Shown one piece after another: positions 50,387 through 59,889 of a stretch of DNA of 64,000 nucleotides. Origin of the DNA: Chersky-840 sp963764205. Its GTDB lineage: Bacteria > Actinomycetota > Acidimicrobiia > Acidimicrobiales > UBA8190. How positions within the stretch are numbered: position 1 is the stretch's first letter; every line of letters starts with the position of its first letter. Position numbers and translations under genes: made by a program. The notes beneath the pieces are model-generated. The model ran no database searches and was not told the origin of the DNA. It was given only the letters and a program-made list of their open reading frames with translations. The stretch spans positions 1,736,001 to 1,800,000 of the forward strand of contig CAVXRN010000002.1 in the NCBI GenBank assembly GCA_963764205.1. Direction: 5' to 3'.

Positions 50387-51631
50387 ATGAGCTTTCCAGA
50401 CCTCAGGGGTGAGATCTTCATCGACCCCACCGCTTATGCCGACCAGGAGCGCTGGCATCGCGTCGCCGCCGAGCTTCGAGCAGAGGCTCCCGTACTGCGC
50501 GTCGAGGAAGAGGGCTACACGCCCTTCTGGGCGGTAACCCGCTACGAGGACGTCTTTTTCGCCTCCCGCAACAACGAACAGTTCCTGAACACTCGGAACT
50601 CTGTTCTCGGGCCGGACGCTCAGTTGGAGTTCCTCAACACTATCGGGATTGAGCCCAAGACCCTGATCCACATGGACGGCGTCGAGCATCACGACCATCG
50701 CGCCTTGGCCAATGCCTGGTTCCGGCCGAGGTCGGTGGCACAACGTCAGGCCGCGATCGATGCGATCGCCGATGACTTCGTGGCAAAGTTCCGCGACCTC
50801 GATGGCACCTGTGACTTCGCCCAGGAGATCGCCGTGCCGTACACGCTTCGAGTGATCATGAGCATCTTCGGTGTCCCCGAAGAGGACGAGCCCACCATGT
50901 TGCGGCTCACCCAGGGCCTGTTCGGGGCGGCTGACCCCGAATACCTGGGCGACTTGAGCGACCCCTTCGCAATGATCGTCGACACGATCGGGCAGTTCGA
51001 CGACTACTTCCAGGCTCTCGCCGACGAACGTAGAGCGCACCCCACCGACGATCTGGCCACGGTCATCGCCAACGGGCAGGTGGGCGGCTGCCCCATGGAC
51101 CACCACGCCACCTTGTGGTACTTCACCATCGTCGCCACCGCTGGCCACGACACCACGTCCTTCGCGCTCTCCGGCGGCCTGGAGGCCCTTCTGCGGCACC
51201 CCACCCAGGTGGTGGAGCTACAGAACGACCCCGCCCTCATCGTCAACGCCGTCGACGAGATGATTCGCTGGACCTCACCGGTCCGGCACTTCCTTCGGTA
51301 CCTCACCGAGCCAACCACGCTCTCGGGTGTGGAGATCCCCGCTGGCGACCGGGTGCTCCTCTCCTATCCTTCGGCCAACCGGGACGAGGCCATTTTTGCC
51401 CAGCCCATGGAGTTCTCGGTGTCGCGGTCCAATGCCAGCCGCTTGATTGCGTTCGGCGGCGGCGAACACTTCTGCCTCGGGTCCACGTTCGCCCGACGCG
51501 AGCTACGCACTCTCCTGCCGAAGCTGCTCGCTGCGGTCGAGACGATCGAACTCGACGGCGAGCCCCAGTGGGCGCAGGCGAACTTCGTTGGCGGAGTCAA
51601 GCACCTACCGGTGGCGGCCACCTTCCGGTAG
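50387..51631 (+). CDS. Cytochrome P450
   Basis: A soluble 414-residue bacterial P450. Landmarks are the I-helix TIVATAGHDTTSFALSGGLE (O2 activation AGHDTT), the K-helix AVDEMIRWTSPVRHF (ExxR as EMIR), the meander and the haem loop RLIAFGGGEHFCLGSTFARR with the axial Cys in FCLG. Such enzymes hydroxylate small molecules using ferredoxin and reductase partners, none of which are adjacent. The N-terminus (DPTAYADQERWHRVAAELRA) fits steroid/terpene-type actinobacterial P450s, so the substrate is only a guess. AGAGG precedes the ATG by 8 nt. Confidence 0.93.
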   Translation: MSFPDLRGEIFIDPTAYADQERWHRVAAELRAEAPVLRVEEEGYTPFWAVTRYEDVFFASRNNEQFLNTRNSVLGPDAQLEFLNTIGIEPKTLIHMDGVEHHDHRALANAWFRPRSVAQRQAAIDAIADDFVAKFRDLDGTCDFAQEIAVPYTLRVIMSIFGVPEEDEPTMLRLTQGLFGAADPEYLGDLSDPFAMIVDTIGQFDDYFQALADERRAHPTDDLATVIANGQVGGCPMDHHATLWYFTIVATAGHDTTSFALSGGLEALLRHPTQVVELQNDPALIVNAVDEMIRWTSPVRHFLRYLTEPTTLSGVEIPAGDRVLLSYPSANRDEAIFAQPMEFSVSRSNASRLIAFGGGEHFCLGSTFARRELRTLLPKLLAAVETIELDGEPQWAQANFVGGVKHLPVAATFR

Positions 51632-51924
51632 TCGAACCGCGTTCTCGGCCGTCGCGCCGCGTCGACGGTGGTCCTCGGCTCGGCTTCCACCCTCACGCGA
51701 ACCGGGAGGGTCCGAAGCCCTCCCTGCGACGCCGAGCGGTTGGTTGCCCCCACCACGCCGTCTCGGCCAAGGAGAGGTGGTGACCCGTCCACCCGTGATG
51801 CTGTCCCCGACGCTATGTCACAACCAACCGATGTGTCTACGGGCACTCGCCGACCGTCGGAGACTCCGGAGGGCAGTCGTGGTGCAGAACAGTTGTTCTC
51901 CAAACCCTGCACGGGCTGTGCCAG

Positions 51925-52191
51925 TTAGTCCCAGTGTTGGTCGTCGCGTCGTGATGACTGTTGCTGTCCTCGGCTCAGTTCCGCCCAAGCCTGTCGGCCC
52001 CGAAGTCTCGCAAGCCCGACGACCAGAGCAAGTGCAGGCGCTAGGGCGACAATCACACCTAGTACCAGGTGGCCGTGGATCATGAACCTGACTGCAACCA
52101 CGACGATGAAGACCCAGAAGGCAAGGACAACCAGCGAAACGACGCCCATGAAGAGCCAGCCGATGGCCGTCATGAGCTTCCCGAGAACCAT
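51925..52191 (-). CDS. Small two-helix membrane protein
   Basis: An 88-residue protein with helices IGWLFMGVVSLVVLAFWVFI and LVLGVIVALAPALALVVGLA, then a basic cytoplasmic tail (RLRGRQAWAELSRGQQQSSR). AGGAGG lies 8 nt before the ATG. No family recognised. The roughly 290 bp between this gene and the P450 contain nothing clear. Confidence 0.65.
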   Translation of the reverse strand: MVLGKLMTAIGWLFMGVVSLVVLAFWVFIVVVAVRFMIHGHLVLGVIVALAPALALVVGLARLRGRQAWAELSRGQQQSSRRDDQHWD

Positions 52192-52281
52192 CCCGGCGTC
52201 CTCCTGCTCCGATGTTCTGCAAGCTGATGTTGCGTTCCACCAGTTCCGGCATTGTCGCGTGCCCCACGATGAATGGCGAAC

Positions 52282-53016
52282 TCATGTGGCGCGCAGCACA
52301 TAGCGAGCATCGAACCCGTCATCGGAGTAGTCGGCGACCTCGACGGTGAATCCAGTGTTCTCGAACATCACCTCAAGCAGCCAAGTGAACGTGGAGTGCT
52401 CATCGCGGACGTGCTCCTCCATTTCCCAGCGAGCCCAGTCGCCTTCGATGTCGTTGCCAAAGGGCGCGCACCACGCTTCAATCCGTTCGTCGGCCTCGTC
52501 AGGAGCGAAGCCGTAGACCACGTCCCACAGACGGAAGATGCCGCCCGGCCGCAGCATTTTGCGAATCCGGCACAGCGCCATCACCTTCCAGAAGTCAGGC
52601 AGGTGATGAAGGGCGTACCGGGAGTAGACGATGTCGGCCAGATTGTCGGCATGGTTGTAGGTGAGGAATCCGGCGGCAGCAACCTCGACATTGTCGATAC
52701 CAGCTTCGTGGAGCTTGTGATGCAGGCGCTCGCGCATGACAGACGACACGTCGACGGCAACCACGCGTCTGCACTGTGGGGCGACGGTCGACACGAACTG
52801 GCCGGTACCACACCCGAGGTCGATGACGAGTGAGGTCTCGCCAAGCCCCCACGAGCGCAAGAGTTCGACTTCGGCCTCTGCTCGGCTGTCCATCTTTCGG
52901 TCGTATCGCTCGACGTGGACCATATCGAGATTCTCCCGACCAGCGTTGGCGAGTTCGTCGAGCAGCCACACGGGCGCGGGGCGCCGATCGTCTTTTCGGT
53001 GCTGCATGCGTGCCAT
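52282..53016 (-). CDS. SAM-dependent class I methyltransferase
   Basis: A 244-residue enzyme with SLVIDLGCGTGQFVSTVAPQ (motif I), VVAVDVSSVMRERLHHKLHE, VEVAAAGFLTYNH, DIVYSRYALHHLPDFWKVMA and MLRPGGIFRLWDVVYGFAPD. YALHHLPD and the MLRPGG turn are the usual Methyltransf_11/25 pattern. The N-terminus (NLDMVHVERYDRKMDSRAEA) precedes the fold. The target is unknown. It is not in an obvious operon. Confidence 0.85.
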   Translation of the reverse strand: MARMQHRKDDRRPAPVWLLDELANAGRENLDMVHVERYDRKMDSRAEAEVELLRSWGLGETSLVIDLGCGTGQFVSTVAPQCRRVVAVDVSSVMRERLHHKLHEAGIDNVEVAAAGFLTYNHADNLADIVYSRYALHHLPDFWKVMALCRIRKMLRPGGIFRLWDVVYGFAPDEADERIEAWCAPFGNDIEGDWARWEMEEHVRDEHSTFTWLLEVMFENTGFTVEVADYSDDGFDARYVLRAT

Positions 53017-53184
53017 AGTGCCAGTCCTCGGGTCGTCATGCTGGGTGGGTTGGCTTGTCTCGGGACCACGATCACAACCGTGCCAGCCTCGACGGCAGAA
53101 GTCGATCTTGTGAAGGGCGACGGCGCACCGTCATCGGGGTCTCGTGCAGCAACATCGGATCCGACGAGCGGCCCGAGTTCCCTG

Positions 53185-53691
53185 CTACCTGGACTTCGCA
53201 GTCACTTCAATCTCGGGTGATCGCATCAGAGTCTGGAGAACCACGCAGTATCGCTCTGTCGTTTCGATCAACGCCTTGAGTTCGTCCTGCGGTGCTGAAC
53301 TGGTGAGATCGAACGACAGCCGGATCGCGGAGAACCCGACATTGGCGTTTCGATCCACTCCCAAGGTTCCTCGGAAGTCAAGGTCACCTTCCGCCCGCAC
53401 GAGGCCCTCGACCTCGAAGCCCCGGTTGATAGCGACTGAGCGAAGCGTCACACCAGCACAAGCCACCAGCGCCTGGAGCAGCATGTCCCCAGAACACGCG
53501 AAGCTACCGTCACCACCGGTAGCGGGGTGGAGGCCCGCCTCGACCATTGCGCGCCCCGTGGCCACCGAGCAGCTCACCTCTTCGTTCCCGAGACGGCCCT
53601 CCGCTTCCAACGTGATGATCGCGGCTGCCGGGTCCTCGCGATAGCGAGACTTCAGCGGGGACTGGATGGCCTTCAGTTCCTCAGAGTTCAC
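53185..53691 (-). CDS. OsmC/Ohr-family protein
   Basis: A 168-residue OsmC-fold protein: AIITLEAEGRLGNEEVSCSV, HPATGGDGSFACSGDMLLQA, LVACAGVTLRSVAINRGFEV and LIETTERYCVVLQTLMRSPE. The family reduces organic hydroperoxides with two Cys; here they are C in VACAGVT and C in ERYCVV. The first lies in the usual A-C-x-x-x-x-x helix, the second in the C-terminal x-x-C-P/V element. GGGAGG is 6 nt before the GTG start. Confidence 0.88.
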   Translation of the reverse strand: MNSEELKAIQSPLKSRYREDPAAAIITLEAEGRLGNEEVSCSVATGRAMVEAGLHPATGGDGSFACSGDMLLQALVACAGVTLRSVAINRGFEVEGLVRAEGDLDFRGTLGVDRNANVGFSAIRLSFDLTSSAPQDELKALIETTERYCVVLQTLMRSPEIEVTAKSR

Positions 53692-53951
53692 GATGACCTC
53701 CCTCGTTCCGCCAACGTATGGGGACTTAAGCGTTCGTACAGGCTAACGACTGGTATCTACCCCGTGTCAACGAACGTGAGGGGCAGTCCTCGTCACTCGG
53801 GAACAAGACCGCCATGGTCCACATCGCGTGACGGTGGACCCCGAGCTGCCCGAGACGCCGGGCGCTGCCCCCTCGTCACTAGGATTGCCCAATCGCAAAC
53901 GACAATGATCGGTTCACCACCGGCCACTCTCAGACGGAGTCGATCAGTGGA

Positions 53952-54833
53952 ATGCTGCGACAAGCATTTCAGCAGAGCCGCGCCAAGACTGAAACCCGGA
54001 AGGCCGTCCTTGCCCAAGCTCGTAGCAGGTCTCGTTCGGAGTTACGCGAGTTGCTCACGACTGAGCTGAAGGCACGAGGGCAACGGGTGCCTGCCGCACC
54101 CTTTCTCGATATGCAACTCGATCACATTCTGGCGAGTGCCAGTCCTGTTGGTTATGCGAGCGAGACTGTCAAGGGAGTCAAGCTACTCGGTGATGCAGTG
54201 ACAGGATTCATCAACCTGTTTCGCGATATGCCTCACGAGTCCACACAATCACGTGATGGTGACTTTTCAGAACCGTCGTTCGAGGAACTGAGAAGCCGCG
54301 TCATCGGGGATCACAATCGCACCGTACGGGTACAGCTTGTACCTGAAGCTCAAAGCACTATTGCCGAGGCAGGAAATGAGGGGGAGTGGCCCTTCGGCGG
54401 TTCGAGTCCTGCACGGCGGGTGGACCTTCGTCTCTCAACGGACCCCCACGTGCAGGTGTTCTTGGACGAGTATCACATTGGCGACCTCTCAGACGACGAC
54501 GCACAGGAGTTCCTGCACTTCCTCAATGCGGAATCGAATACCGACCACAGGGTCACAGTCGAAGGGTGGCGCTACAAACCACCAGACGATCAGTGGCAGT
54601 TGTGGCTTGAAGTACCAGACCTATTCCACAGATCGTTCGCTGACCCCTTGGCCTGCTTCGTCTGCGGCAAGCACGTTTCGGGCGATTACTCGGCGAATCC
54701 CCAGGTCTGGATCTCGAGGCGCACCGAAACGGGCGGGAAGGCTGGACGGTCAGTCACAGCGCATTTCGATTGCATGGAGGCGGGAGAGAAACTCGCTACC
54801 GCGGAGGGAATCAAGTGGGAACGAAGATCGTAG
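53952..54833 (+). CDS. Unrecognised 293-residue protein with a CxxC-H-C site
   Basis: I do not recognise this protein. Residues 1-60 are helical and basic (RQAFQQSRAKTETRKAVLAQ ARSRSRSELRELL). A middle part has RVIGDHNRTVRVQLVPEAQS and an acidic beta-rich stretch (VQVFLDEYHIGDLSDDDAQE, FLHFLNAESNTDHRVTVEGW). The C-terminus holds LACFVCGKHVSGDYS and AHFDCMEAGEKLATAEG, a likely zinc site (CFVC ... H-x-x-C). GC content and codon choice are less biased than in the chromosomal genes, which suggests transfer. It is followed by repeat copy B. Confidence 0.65.
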   Translation: MLRQAFQQSRAKTETRKAVLAQARSRSRSELRELLTTELKARGQRVPAAPFLDMQLDHILASASPVGYASETVKGVKLLGDAVTGFINLFRDMPHESTQSRDGDFSEPSFEELRSRVIGDHNRTVRVQLVPEAQSTIAEAGNEGEWPFGGSSPARRVDLRLSTDPHVQVFLDEYHIGDLSDDDAQEFLHFLNAESNTDHRVTVEGWRYKPPDDQWQLWLEVPDLFHRSFADPLACFVCGKHVSGDYSANPQVWISRRTETGGKAGRSVTAHFDCMEAGEKLATAEGIKWERRS

Positions 54834-55411
54834 GCTCGCCGCTTGTTACCAGCGTCCTGAAGGGTCGATGACCCGTTTCGCCGGCTACGAGGCGCTCACA
54901 GACTGTCGCCGGAACTCTCCCGTTTCGCCTGGGCATGGACTCCGTCCAGGAAGATCACGACCAAACTCTCATACGCCTGGCCCGCCGAACGGGGTCAAGC
55001 TCAGCGAGCAGTCCCACCGTGGCATTGTGCGAACACGCTGACGCTAGTCCAAGGGCCGCCGATCGTGCTCATGCCCGCGAATACCGTCCTCAGGCGAGGT
55101 GATCGTGACCGGTAGTCGATCCCTCACAGCCCTGGCAAACCCGACTCGAACTCGCGACCCCCGTCGAGAAGCTCGAGAAGGAAGCGCCGGATCTTGGACA
55201 CAGTAGGCCTCGGCCGAAATCACGACGCGGGTACCGCGTCGGCGAAACGGGCAACTACCGTGCCACCCCAAGTCACTGCTGATTCCACCCCCTTCGATCA
55301 CAGGAACCAGGACCAGCTTGGGCAAGACCTCGGCTACTCGACTTCACTGAAGAGAAGGCTACTAATCTGCCCTCGGAGTCCCCCCCAGGACTTGGAAAGG
55401 CAGTACAGAAG
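54834..55411. other. Intergenic region carrying repeat copy B
   Basis: Beyond the repeat, a minus-strand frame at about 55130-55200 reads KIRRFLLELLDGGREFESGL before a stop, possibly the end of a lost gene. No RNA gene is seen. Confidence 0.35.
54955..55118. repeat. Dispersed repeat, copy B (about 160 bp)
   Basis: The left end TCACGACCAAACTCTCATA is identical to copy A. The core AGCAGTCCCACCGTGGCAT-TGTGCGAACACG and the segment AGGGCCGCCGATCGTGCTCA follow in the same order as in A and C. It then diverges. Confidence 0.8.
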
Positions 55412-56812
55412 ATGGGACCAGCCGAACACAATTCAATGGCCTCGCGTCGGTACCGTCGCCCCATAGGTGTCGGCGTTGCTTTCTGGATCGCAGCACTAGC
55501 GGTGGGGCTCGTGTCCAATACCGATCCAGGGACCGCTACGGCCGCACCAGCGACCATTTCACCAGAACCGACCCTCTCGAATCCCACCGCCGGTCACCCG
55601 TATCGACACGGTGCGGTCCCGCTTCGTACATGGCGTGCTCCTCTCAAACCGACCAACAGGGCTCGACAGCCGATGAATTCGACGTCCAAGGGGTACAGGG
55701 TTGAGGGGCCCGCGCTCAAAGGCGGTGTCAGTTTTGGCGGTGGGTCGGTCGTGACAGGGTCGCCCCACGTCTACCTCGTGTTCTGGGGGTCTCAGTGGGG
55801 GAGCCAAAGCACGGGTGTAGGAGGCTACGAGGTCTACTCGGGTGACCAAGACGATCTCGCCCCCAACTTACAGGCCTTCTTCGACGGGCTGGGAACGAAC
55901 AACGAGTCGTGGAGCACGATCATGACCCAGTACTGCCAAGGAGTCCCGGCCGGGACAAAGACCTGTCCCCTGACGCCGTCGGCGAATCATGTCGCCTACC
56001 CCAGCGCCACGGTGCTCAGCGGAGTGTGGGAGGACACTTCGACTGCTTTCACCGCCGCCACGGGGGCACAGATCGCGCAAGAAGCGGCAAACGCTGCTGT
56101 CCACTTCTCCAATCCCCCGGGCGCTCAATATGTAATCGTGTCACCGAAGGGAACCGACCCCGACCAGTGGCTCAGCCCTCGCTACGGATACTGCGCCTAC
56201 CACGACAACACCGGCGATTTCCTCGGCGAGGTGACCGGACCCAACGTACCGTACACAAACATGCCCTACGTCCCCGACGTGGGCGCAGAGTGCAGCTCAT
56301 TCGTCGACCCTGGAGTCCTAGACGGCGCTGACGAGACCATCAGTCACGAGTATGCCGAAACGCTAAGTGACCCGTTCCCCTCGTCAGGGTGGACCGATCG
56401 ACAAGGCAACGAGATCGCCGACAAATGCGAGAACCTCATCGGGGGCCAGCCCGGTGGTTCGACCTATTTGACGCTGGCAACCGGCACCTTCGCAGTGCAA
56501 GGCATCTGGGCCAATGACCTTGGCAAGAGAGGTGGTTGCGAAAATGCTCACGCACCTATCCTGACCACCGACCCCGGTAAACTAAAGGACGCAGTCGATC
56601 TCCCCGTGAGCCTTCAGATCGACGCGTTCGACGTCGGGGGCCGCGCTCTTTCCTACACCGCCACCAACCTTCCTGCCGGCCTCTCGATCAACACGTTCTC
56701 GGGGATCATCTCCGGGACTCCGGTCGCACGGGGTCGCTCAGCAACCACCGTCTTGGTGTCAGACGGTTCGGCGTCCATCACCATCGGGTTCGTATGGACG
56801 ATCAAACGCTGA
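55412..56812 (+). CDS. Secreted HEYAE-motif protein with C-terminal Ig-like domain
   Basis: A 466-residue exported protein (signal peptide VGVAFWIAALAVGLVSN; an ATG at 55436 would shorten it by 8). The central domain has HVYLVFWGSQWGSQSTGVGG, YVIVSPKGTDPDQW and DETISHEYAETLSDPFPSSG. The HExxE-like motif (HEYAE) followed by an Asp and EIADKCEN suggests a metal site as in actinobacterial secreted metalloprotease-like proteins. The C-terminal 80 residues form a putative Ig domain (YTATNLPAGLSINTFSGIIS). Function unknown; a secreted hydrolase is likely. Its 3' flank shows a weak trace of the dispersed repeat. Confidence 0.75.
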   Translation: MGPAEHNSMASRRYRRPIGVGVAFWIAALAVGLVSNTDPGTATAAPATISPEPTLSNPTAGHPYRHGAVPLRTWRAPLKPTNRARQPMNSTSKGYRVEGPALKGGVSFGGGSVVTGSPHVYLVFWGSQWGSQSTGVGGYEVYSGDQDDLAPNLQAFFDGLGTNNESWSTIMTQYCQGVPAGTKTCPLTPSANHVAYPSATVLSGVWEDTSTAFTAATGAQIAQEAANAAVHFSNPPGAQYVIVSPKGTDPDQWLSPRYGYCAYHDNTGDFLGEVTGPNVPYTNMPYVPDVGAECSSFVDPGVLDGADETISHEYAETLSDPFPSSGWTDRQGNEIADKCENLIGGQPGGSTYLTLATGTFAVQGIWANDLGKRGGCENAHAPILTTDPGKLKDAVDLPVSLQIDAFDVGGRALSYTATNLPAGLSINTFSGIISGTPVARGRSATTVLVSDGSASITIGFVWTIKR

Positions 56813-57204
56813 CCGGCTGGATCTAGAGCCCAGAATCGGATCGACCCTGGTCCGAACAAACTGAACGGGCTGAATGGCGCCACCGACGACGACCAATCCA
56901 AGCAGTCCCAACCGACTTCAATCCGAACCGCTGTCCCCTGGTCGATGGGCCGATGATCAGGTTCAGCTCTCCACCGGGCCACCGCTGATTCGATCCAAAC
57001 GTGGCTCTGCCTTCCCCGCCGGTATCTCGCAGGAGCTCACGGAGGCCGGGGCGGCCATTGACTGGGAGAACCTCGGCGCACCAGTGACCGGTTTGCTGAC
57101 GACAAGGTCCGCGGACCGTTTACTCTGTCGCGTATCCTTCTGCCACGGAAACGCTCACCTTCCTCTTCACCGATATCGAAGGGTCGACAGCCCTCCTTAG
57201 GCGC

Positions 57205-59889
57205 TTGGGAGAGGCTCGCTACGCCCAGGTTCTCGCCGACCATCATCTGCTGATCCGGGAGGGGATCTCCGTCGGTGGTGGGAAGGAGATCGGAACGCAG
57301 GGCGATGGGTTCTTCGCAGTGTTCTCTTCTCCGAGCGCCGGTGCGGCGGCCGTAATCCGAATGCAGCTGGCCCTCGGCGCCCATGATTGGCCCACGGGCG
57401 AACAAGTCCGGGTGCGGATGGGCGTGCACTGCGGTGAGGCGTCAGAGACGAGCACAGGCCTTGTCGGTCTCGATGTCCATCGTGCCGCCCGGGTGGCGGC
57501 GATCGCCTACGGCGGCCAGATACTTCTTTCTGAAACTGCCGGTGCTTTGGTGCATGATTTGCTCCCGGCTGGTGCCTCGCTCAAGGATCTCGGGCTCCAC
57601 CGTCTCAAGGACCTGGGCCGGCCTGAGCACATCTACCAGCTCGATGTCGAGGGCCTTCCCTCCGAATTCCCGCCCTTGCGCTCCCTCGACAACCCGACGC
57701 TGGCCAACAACCTTCCCACTCAGCTGGCGACTTTCATCGGAAGGGATCGAGAGCTCGAGGAGTTGCGGAGTCTGGTTGAATCTGCTCGCCTCGTGACCCT
57801 CACCGGGGCAGGGGGATCGGGCAAGACCCGCCTTGCCCTGCAGGTCGCCGCCGAGCTGCTCGACGGTTCGGGGGGCGGGGTCTGGCTTGTCGAACTGGCG
57901 GCGATCTCAGACGAAAATGCCGTAGCCTCAGCTATTGCACAGACCCTCGGAATCGCCAGTCAATCCGGTCGTCCGGTGCTGGAGACTCTGATCGAAGCCC
58001 TTGTGCCCCAAGACATCCTTATCGTGCTGGACAACTGCGAACACCTCATCACTGAGTGCGCCAAAGTGACCGATACCATCATGCGTCGCTGCCCAAAAGT
58101 GCATCTCTTGGCCACCAGCCGTGAGCCCATCGGCATCAGCGGCGAGGGCATTTACCGCGTGCCCTCGCTGTCGCTCCCGGCACTCGACTCCGACGCCTCC
58201 ACGCTCGAGAGATCAGATGCGGTAGCACTCTTCATGGACCGGGCCCGATCCCAAGGTGTCGATCTAATGCTCGACAAGAAGACGGCACCTCTCGTGGCAT
58301 CGACGTGTCGGCGACTAGACGGGATGCCCCTTGCTATCGAGCTGGCGGCGGCCCGGTTGCGATCACTATCCCTACTCGATGTCCACGACCTCCTCGATCA
58401 GCGCTTTCGTCTCCTGACGGGGGGCAATCGCGGCGCACTAGAACGCCAGCAGACCCTCAGGGCCACCGTCGACTGGTCTTATTCGCTGCTCAATGCTCCG
58501 GAGCAGTCCGTCCTCCGACGCCTGTCGGTGTTCGCCGACGGCTTCGACCTCCCCGCCGCGGGGGCGGTGTGCGCCTTTGGTGAGATCGAGATCTTCGATG
58601 TGACCGACCTCCTCGGGTCTCTCGTGGACAAAAGTCTCGTGATAGCTGAACCGACAGACAGAGCCTTCCGCTACCGGCTGCTCGAGACCATCCGTCAGTT
58701 CGCTGTCGAGCGACTCGTCGAGCTCGACGAGGACGAAGCAGCCACAGTGGCAGCAGCTCACTGCAAGCACTTCCTCTCGGTTGCCGAGCTGGCCGCACCG
58801 CATCTCGCCGGGCATGATCAGGGGCAGTGGCTCACTCGGCTTGACAATGACCACTCCAATGTCCGGCGCGCCATCGAACATGCCGCGGACTCCTCGAGTG
58901 GGACCACGACGGTGCTGCGCTTCGCGGGAGCACTCAGGTACTTCTGGTTGGCACGTTCCCGACGAGAGGAGGCGTTCAGGCTTCTCATGCCGGCACTGGA
59001 ACGCCCAGAGGCAGACGCGGAGCCCGAGCTTTTGGTGAACGCCCTCGTCACCGCCTCCTTGGTGGCTCGCCACGTCGACATACAAACTGCACACGACCTC
59101 GCCGAACGGGCCGTCGAGATCGCACGCCGTGTCGACGATGAGCGGCTATACGTACGCTCCCTCGTCGTGCTGGGCGGCGCCTACTATTTCTCCGGACATC
59201 CGGAAACAGCATTCCCCCTCGGCAAAGAATGTGTCGAGCGAGCCCGGTCATTCGACGACGACGATCTGCTGGCTGTCGCCTTAGGCCTAGACCTTATGTG
59301 CAGCCAAGTACTCGATCCCGTCCGGACACAAGCCCTCTTTACAGAGGCAATCGCGTGCACCGAACGATCCGGCAATCTTTTCTTTACGGCGGACTTCCAT
59401 AACACCGCTGGTGTCTTCGCGTTACAAGGCGGGGACATCTCTGGCGCTCGCGAGCACCTCGAACTCTCTTCACAAGCCTTGCAAGCTTGCGGTGTGGCGA
59501 CGTACCACGTGAAGATCAACCTGGGCCTGACATTACGCGAGGAAGGTGATTTCGAGGGCGCCAGGGACATGCTCGAGGAGGGGCTGCGCATAAGTCGACG
59601 CAGCGGCGATCGCTTTGGCCTTGCCTACTCGATCCTTGGTTTGGCTTGTCTTGCTGTGGATCTCGGCGACTGGTGGCGCGCCGCCGAGCTCCACGGTGTC
59701 GCTCAGGCGAGTCTCGATCAGATAGGGCAATCGTGGCTTCTCTACTATGAGCCGTTGCGCCAGGTGAGCATCGACAAGGCCAGTGCGCATCTGGGCAATG
59801 ACGAATTTCAGCGTGCCTACGTCAAAGGCAGATCAACCGGTTTTGACGAAGCCATCGACTTGGCACTCGGCATGTTGCACTTGGGGTGA
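57205..59889 (+). CDS. Nucleotide-cyclase-domain/NB-ARC/TPR regulator (start problematic)
   Basis: The 894-residue product, if read from the TTG at 57205, is a class III cyclase-homology domain (residues 1-150: VRMGVHCGEASETSTGLVGL) followed by an NB-ARC/AAA ATPase with P-loop GAGGSGKTRLAL, Walker B DILIVLDNCEH and MHD-like LDGMPLAIELAAARL. A helical TPR region fills the C-terminus. Upstream in the same frame lies TLTFLFTDIEGSTALLRRLG, the true start of the cyclase fold with its first metal-binding Asp, but no ATG, GTG or TTG precedes it before the stop at 57097. Either a rare start is used or the 5' end is damaged. Such proteins act as signalling ATPases; the catalytic state is unclear. Confidence 0.8.
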   Translation: MGEARYAQVLADHHLLIREGISVGGGKEIGTQGDGFFAVFSSPSAGAAAVIRMQLALGAHDWPTGEQVRVRMGVHCGEASETSTGLVGLDVHRAARVAAIAYGGQILLSETAGALVHDLLPAGASLKDLGLHRLKDLGRPEHIYQLDVEGLPSEFPPLRSLDNPTLANNLPTQLATFIGRDRELEELRSLVESARLVTLTGAGGSGKTRLALQVAAELLDGSGGGVWLVELAAISDENAVASAIAQTLGIASQSGRPVLETLIEALVPQDILIVLDNCEHLITECAKVTDTIMRRCPKVHLLATSREPIGISGEGIYRVPSLSLPALDSDASTLERSDAVALFMDRARSQGVDLMLDKKTAPLVASTCRRLDGMPLAIELAAARLRSLSLLDVHDLLDQRFRLLTGGNRGALERQQTLRATVDWSYSLLNAPEQSVLRRLSVFADGFDLPAAGAVCAFGEIEIFDVTDLLGSLVDKSLVIAEPTDRAFRYRLLETIRQFAVERLVELDEDEAATVAAAHCKHFLSVAELAAPHLAGHDQGQWLTRLDNDHSNVRRAIEHAADSSSGTTTVLRFAGALRYFWLARSRREEAFRLLMPALERPEADAEPELLVNALVTASLVARHVDIQTAHDLAERAVEIARRVDDERLYVRSLVVLGGAYYFSGHPETAFPLGKECVERARSFDDDDLLAVALGLDLMCSQVLDPVRTQALFTEAIACTERSGNLFFTADFHNTAGVFALQGGDISGAREHLELSSQALQACGVATYHVKINLGLTLREEGDFEGARDMLEEGLRISRRSGDRFGLAYSILGLACLAVDLGDWWRAAELHGVAQASLDQIGQSWLLYYEPLRQVSIDKASAHLGNDEFQRAYVKGRSTGFDEAIDLALGMLHLG

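Noticed and set aside
54405..54425. GGTTCGAGTCC resembling a tRNA T arm
   Set aside because: It lies inside the coding sequence of the 293-residue protein and has no other tRNA arms around it.
55140..55200. GAGTTCGAGTC on the minus strand resembling a tRNA T arm
   Set aside because: No acceptor, D or anticodon arm can be built around it.
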